DNA of 14,406 nt. Source: Neisseria lactamica. Its GTDB lineage: Bacteria; Pseudomonadota; Gammaproteobacteria; Burkholderiales; Neisseriaceae. Below are positions 11,627 to 14,406 of the stretch, in pieces (position 1 is the stretch's first letter; each line of letters opens with the position of its first letter). The stretch covers positions 1 to 14,406 of the forward strand of contig JUNU01000234.1 in the NCBI GenBank assembly GCA_001067655.1. Reading direction: 5' to 3'. The translations under genes and the position numbers were made by a program. The notes under the pieces are model-generated. The model saw only the letters and a program-made list of their open reading frames with translations. It made no database searches and was not told the DNA's origin.

Positions 11627-13439
11627 GGATCGTTCTCTTGTGTTGCGGTAAGGTTAAGGTAACGGTTGTGCCTTGTTCGGGCTGGGATTGGATGTCTAGG
11701 TTGGCATTGATGCGGCGTGCGCGCTCTTGCATGATGCCGAGTCCGACATGTTCGCCGGAGAGTTTGTGCAGGTGTTGCGGGTTAAAGCCGATACCGTCGT
11801 CTTCGATGCTCAGGGTAAAGTTTTGTTGGTTGAGCATGCTGATTTTGACGTGTTGGGCTTTGGCGTGTTTGCGGATGTTGGACAGGCTTTCTTGCAGGAT
11901 GAAGATGATTTGCAGCTGTTCGTCATCGTTTAATGTGCGGCCGTCGTCCTGCCATACTGTTTCTACATTGATTTTGGTTTGGCGTTTAAACCTGGACAGC
12001 AGGGTGGTTACGGCTTCCGGGAAGTCTTTGTTGCTGATTTTGGTTCGGAAGTTCAGCAGGAGTTCGCGCACGTCTTCGTAACATTCTTGTACGCCGTCTT
12101 TGATGAAGCGGATGTTTTCTTCGGCTTGGTCTTTTTGGTCGGCGTGGAACGCGCTTTCGAGCATTTGAACTTGCAGATTGAGGAAGGTTAATGCTTGGGC
12201 GATGCTGTCGTGCAAGCCTTGTGCAATCAGGTTGCGCTCTTGGAGTACGGCGAGCAGGCGCCGTTCTTGTTCGAGACGGCTGCTGGCGATGGATACACCT
12301 AATTGACCGCATAATGTGCGCAGGAGTTCGTTGTCGTTGTCGTTGAGCGTGGGGTCGTCTGAAAAATATAGGGTCAGGATGCCGAGTTCTTCTTCTTGAT
12401 AGGTGATGGGAAAAACGGCGCTGTGTTTGAATTCGGATGCTTTTTCGTCCGGTTGGGGTTGTTCGGTTTCCGCCGAATCATCGTCTTCAGCTTCAGACAA
12501 ACCGATGGAGGCGACTAGGTTTGTGTTTTTGCGGTCGTTGTCTAAAAGGCGGATGCTGCCTGCGCTTGCGGAAACAGCTGGCAGGGTTCGCGCGAGGAAT
12601 TCTTCTGCTGCTTCGCGCGGGGTAAGGGTTTGGTGCAGGTCTCGCGTGGTTTGGTAGAGCAGGGTCAGGTCACGGTTTTGGCGGGCGAGGTCTTGGGTTT
12701 GTCTGGCGACTTGTCCTTCCAAGTCGGTATAGAGGACTTTCAGACGACTGCTCATTTGGTTGAAGCCTTTGCTGACTTGCGCAAACTCTTGAATCTGTTC
12801 GGTATCGATTTGTACGCCGAATCTGCCTTGGCTGATGGTTTCCACGCCGTCACGCAGGGTTTCCAGCGGACGGATAATCCAAGCGTAGTGCCATACGATC
12901 ATTAAACCTGCGGCGACAAAAATCATCAGCATCATCGCCATTTGGAAACGGCGCAGCCACAAGGTGTTTTTTTCGTTGGCGTTTTCCAATGCCTGTAAGA
13001 ACAATTCGATATTGCCGGCAAAGCGGTAGAGTTCGATCTGCGTCGGTCTGCGGTAATGTTTCAGCGCGGGTTGGATGTTTGATTTCCAGTCGATTAAGAG
13101 CATGGACTGTATGAGATTATACGCCGGCGGTGTTTCCGAAGGCATCAGGGGATAGATGGCATCGCTGGTGGTGATGCGCAGAAGCGTCTTTTCAAATTCG
13201 CGTAACTGGTTGTCTATTTGCGCTTGCGGAGTGCGCTCGCCTGCCATGTAAGCCAAACGATAAACCTGCATTCTCAAGCTGCCGGCATCTTCAATGACGG
13301 TTGCTGCGTTTTCCAGCCTCAGCGATAAAATCAGGGTCAGGATGACGGACAACAAGGCAGAACCAACCCACAAGACAGTCAGCAGTTTTAATCGTGAGGA
13401 CAGGCTCAGGCCGCCTGAAAATAGGGTTCGTAAGCTCAT
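11616..13439 (-). CDS. narQ: NarX/NarQ-type sensor histidine kinase
   Basis: Residue numbers use ATG 13439 (607 aa). The frame is open to 13580, and ATG 13481 (621 aa) is an alternative; neither has a clear Shine-Dalgarno sequence. TM1 is about 19-41, followed by a P-box-like EDAGSLRMQVYRLAY (50-64), the nitrate/nitrite site in enteric homologues. TM2 is about 165-187, HAMP 188-240, and a GAF-like linker 270-390. The DHp helix carries His410 (AQGLHDSIAQAL, the HisKA_3 signature). The HATPase domain shows Asn521 (ESLSNIRKHA), DDGIGF (547-552) and GLGI (566-569). It would phosphorylate NarP from the inner membrane. Published work on gonococcal NarQ describes it as ligand-insensitive; the P-box seen here cannot settle that. 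FSDDP near 359-363 is from an uptake-like 12-mer. Confidence 0.92.
   Translation of the reverse strand: MSLRTLFSGGLSLSSRLKLLTVLWVGSALLSVILTLILSLRLENAATVIEDAGSLRMQVYRLAYMAGERTPQAQIDNQLREFEKTLLRITTSDAIYPLMPSETPPAYNLIQSMLLIDWKSNIQPALKHYRRPTQIELYRFAGNIELFLQALENANEKNTLWLRRFQMAMMLMIFVAAGLMIVWHYAWIIRPLETLRDGVETISQGRFGVQIDTEQIQEFAQVSKGFNQMSSRLKVLYTDLEGQVARQTQDLARQNRDLTLLYQTTRDLHQTLTPREAAEEFLARTLPAVSASAGSIRLLDNDRKNTNLVASIGLSEAEDDDSAETEQPQPDEKASEFKHSAVFPITYQEEELGILTLYFSDDPTLNDNDNELLRTLCGQLGVSIASSRLEQERRLLAVLQERNLIAQGLHDSIAQALTFLNLQVQMLESAFHADQKDQAEENIRFIKDGVQECYEDVRELLLNFRTKISNKDFPEAVTTLLSRFKRQTKINVETVWQDDGRTLNDDEQLQIIFILQESLSNIRKHAKAQHVKISMLNQQNFTLSIEDDGIGFNPQHLHKLSGEHVGLGIMQERARRINANLDIQSQPEQGTTVTLTLPQHKRTIHDY
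12352..12363 (+). repeat. DNA uptake sequence, 11 of 12, in narQ
   Basis: GGGTCGTCTGAA, first base differing from the 12-mer, in the linker of the kinase. Confidence 0.7.
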
Positions 13440-13569
13440 GGAATAAAGGAAGGGCGTTGTGTTGCCAAATGTTATAAACATATCATTCTTTAAGCGGGGA
13501 AACAACCTGTCCGAAAAAGAATTTGGCGCAAATGAGAAGAGATTAGCTTTAATGTAAAATCGTGTTATG

Positions 13570-13596
13570 ATAAAATTCACTTTATATGAATTTTAT
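13570..13596. promoter_or_regulatory. 10-bp inverted repeat between narQ and mobA
   Basis: ATAAAATTCA (13570-13579), a 7-base spacer, TGAATTTTAT (13587-13596): a perfect dyad in the divergent gap (13440-13749) between narQ and mobA, 130 bp from the preferred narQ start and 150 bp from mobA. It looks like an operator; I do not recognise the regulator. The rest of the gap holds one uptake sequence and no gene. Confidence 0.5.
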
Positions 13597-13612
13597 AGTG
13601 GGCAATCGTCTT

Positions 13613-13624
13613 TTCAGACGACCT
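13613..13624 (-). repeat. DNA uptake sequence between narQ and mobA
   Basis: TTCAGACGACCT, unpaired, 17 bp right of the inverted repeat. Confidence 0.85.
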
Positions 13625-13749
13625 CGAGCGATATGCCGATTTCTCAGGGAATCGGTCGAAACACAACATCCATGAATTAAAAAGATAAGAATTAGCCGAT
13701 TAAACAGTATGGGCACACAAAACCAGAGACTTCACAAAGGACTACCAAA

Positions 13750-14331
13750 ATGAAAACCTTCGCATTGATATTGGCCGGCGGGCAAGGTGAGCGAATGGGA
13801 GGGGCGGATAAAGGATTAGCGTTGTGGCGTGACAAGCCTTTGATTGATCATGTTATTGAGGCGGTAAGTCCACAGGTTGAACACATCGCTATCAGCGCCA
13901 ACCGGAATTTGGAAGAATATGCACGCCGCAGCGCGCATGTTTTTGCCGATTCGCGCCAATGGCAGCATTTGGGACCGCTGGCGGCTTTGTGTACGGCTGC
14001 CAATGATTTGCAGATTGCGGCGGCGGATTGGCTGCTGGTGGTGCCGTGCAATATGCCCGCGCTGCCGGCAGATTTGGTGGCAAAATTTGAAACGGTTTCC
14101 AAGCGCACGCCTTTATGCAACGCGTTTTATGTGGAAACGCCGGTCACGCCGCATCACAACGTAATGTATATCCGCCCGCAAATCCTGCAAAGCACCGTCC
14201 CGTATCTGTATTCGGGGATGAAAACCTTGAGTGGCTGGCTGCATCAGCAACGGGCAAGGACTGTGTATTTCGGTTTGGAAGATGTTTTTTTCAGCTGCGA
14301 TACGCAGGAAGATTTACGGGGGCCGCTTTAA
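13750..14331 (+). CDS. mobA: molybdenum cofactor guanylyltransferase (MobA)
   Basis: A 193-residue enzyme that adds GMP from GTP to molybdopterin to make the guanine dinucleotide cofactor; its length matches E. coli MobA. The start follows AAAGGA at a good distance. The nucleotide-binding loop is LILAGGQGERMGGADKGL (about 6-23), with Asp20 and Lys21, and LGPLAAL (74-80) follows. The PCDxP motif that holds the catalytic Mg2+ aspartate reads PCNMP, with Asn101 in place of the usual Asp. Other family features (PVTPHHNVMYIRPQIL, and the terminal FFSCDTQEDL with Asn-to-Asp change) remain. It would serve molybdoenzymes of anaerobic or nitrogen-oxide respiration, consistent with narQP next door, though it is divergently transcribed from narQ. 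Confidence 0.94.
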   Translation: MKTFALILAGGQGERMGGADKGLALWRDKPLIDHVIEAVSPQVEHIAISANRNLEEYARRSAHVFADSRQWQHLGPLAALCTAANDLQIAAADWLLVVPCNMPALPADLVAKFETVSKRTPLCNAFYVETPVTPHHNVMYIRPQILQSTVPYLYSGMKTLSGWLHQQRARTVYFGLEDVFFSCDTQEDLRGPL

Positions 14332-14356
14332 GCTTTAAGCATCGCACTTTGGTTTT

Positions 14357-14406
14357 TATAGTGGATTAACTTTAAACCAGTACGGCGTTGCCTCGCCTTG
14401 CCGTAC
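14357..14406 (+). mobile_element. start of a Correia element (CREE), cut by window edge
   Basis: TATAGTGGATTAAC at 14357 followed by CCAGTACGGCGTTGCCTCGC is the known left terminus of the Correia repeat family, small Neisseria-specific MITE-like elements that insert at TA. It starts 26 bp after the mobA stop, and its transcript could run into it. The rest of the element is beyond the window. Confidence 0.88.

Noticed and set aside
13440..13580. N-terminal extension of NarQ by up to 47 residues
   Set aside because: The extension would run into the AT-rich upstream DNA, near the inverted repeat; NarX/NarQ-type kinases normally start shortly before the first membrane segment.

Overview
The window comes from a commensal Neisseria. 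The 12-mer AGGTCGTCTGAA, or its complement, occurs about a dozen times; this is the DNA uptake sequence (DUS) dialect of the mucosa/sicca/subflava-type species rather than of meningococcus or gonococcus. A Correia-type repeat begins at the right edge, and the chromosomal genes (ribA, a NarQ-NarP two-component system, mobA) are typical of the genus.

Left flank (1-1545): the 5' part of a tRNA-Val(TAC) gene on the minus strand, then a minus-strand operon in which a GAF-like protein gene overlaps ribA (GTP cyclohydrolase II). A near-consensus promoter lies upstream of the operon. A complete tRNA-Leu(TAG) with its own promoter and terminator follows on the plus strand.

Middle (about 1608-10481): an integrative element of about 8.9 kb inserted at the 3' end of tRNA-Leu. 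A 16-bp direct repeat of the tRNA 3' region bounds it. Just inside both ends lie 10-bp TTTACGGTAT repeats spaced 12 bp, read as integrase arm sites. All its genes are on the plus strand: a P4-type tyrosine integrase; an AT-rich unknown gene broken by one in-frame TAA; an AlpA-like regulator; a small winged-helix protein; a coiled-coil protein; a protein resembling phage terminase small subunits; small unknown and membrane proteins; a P4-type zinc-ribbon/Toprim primase; and a DUF927 helicase-like ATPase. Next to the replication genes is a gene-free segment with eleven copies of TTGTTACC in both orientations, a good candidate for the replication origin. No capsid, tail, portal or large terminase gene is present. 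Integrase, AlpA, primase, origin and a lone terminase small subunit fit a phage satellite of the P4/PICI kind better than a defective prophage. That reading is inferred from gene content.

Right flank (10482-14406): a non-coding stretch with two terminators, one built from an inverted pair of uptake sequences, and a pair of TGGGACA repeats that may be left from an earlier element. Then come narP and narQ on the minus strand (overlapping, one operon), a divergent intergenic region with a 10-bp inverted repeat, mobA on the plus strand, and the start of a Correia element cut by the window edge.

The integrase would move the element in and out of tRNA-Leu, AlpA would control it, the primase and ATPase would replicate it from the iteron origin, and the terminase-like protein could steer packaging by a helper phage. 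The right-hand copy of the tRNA 3' end is degenerate, so excision would be expected to leave a damaged tRNA-Leu gene.
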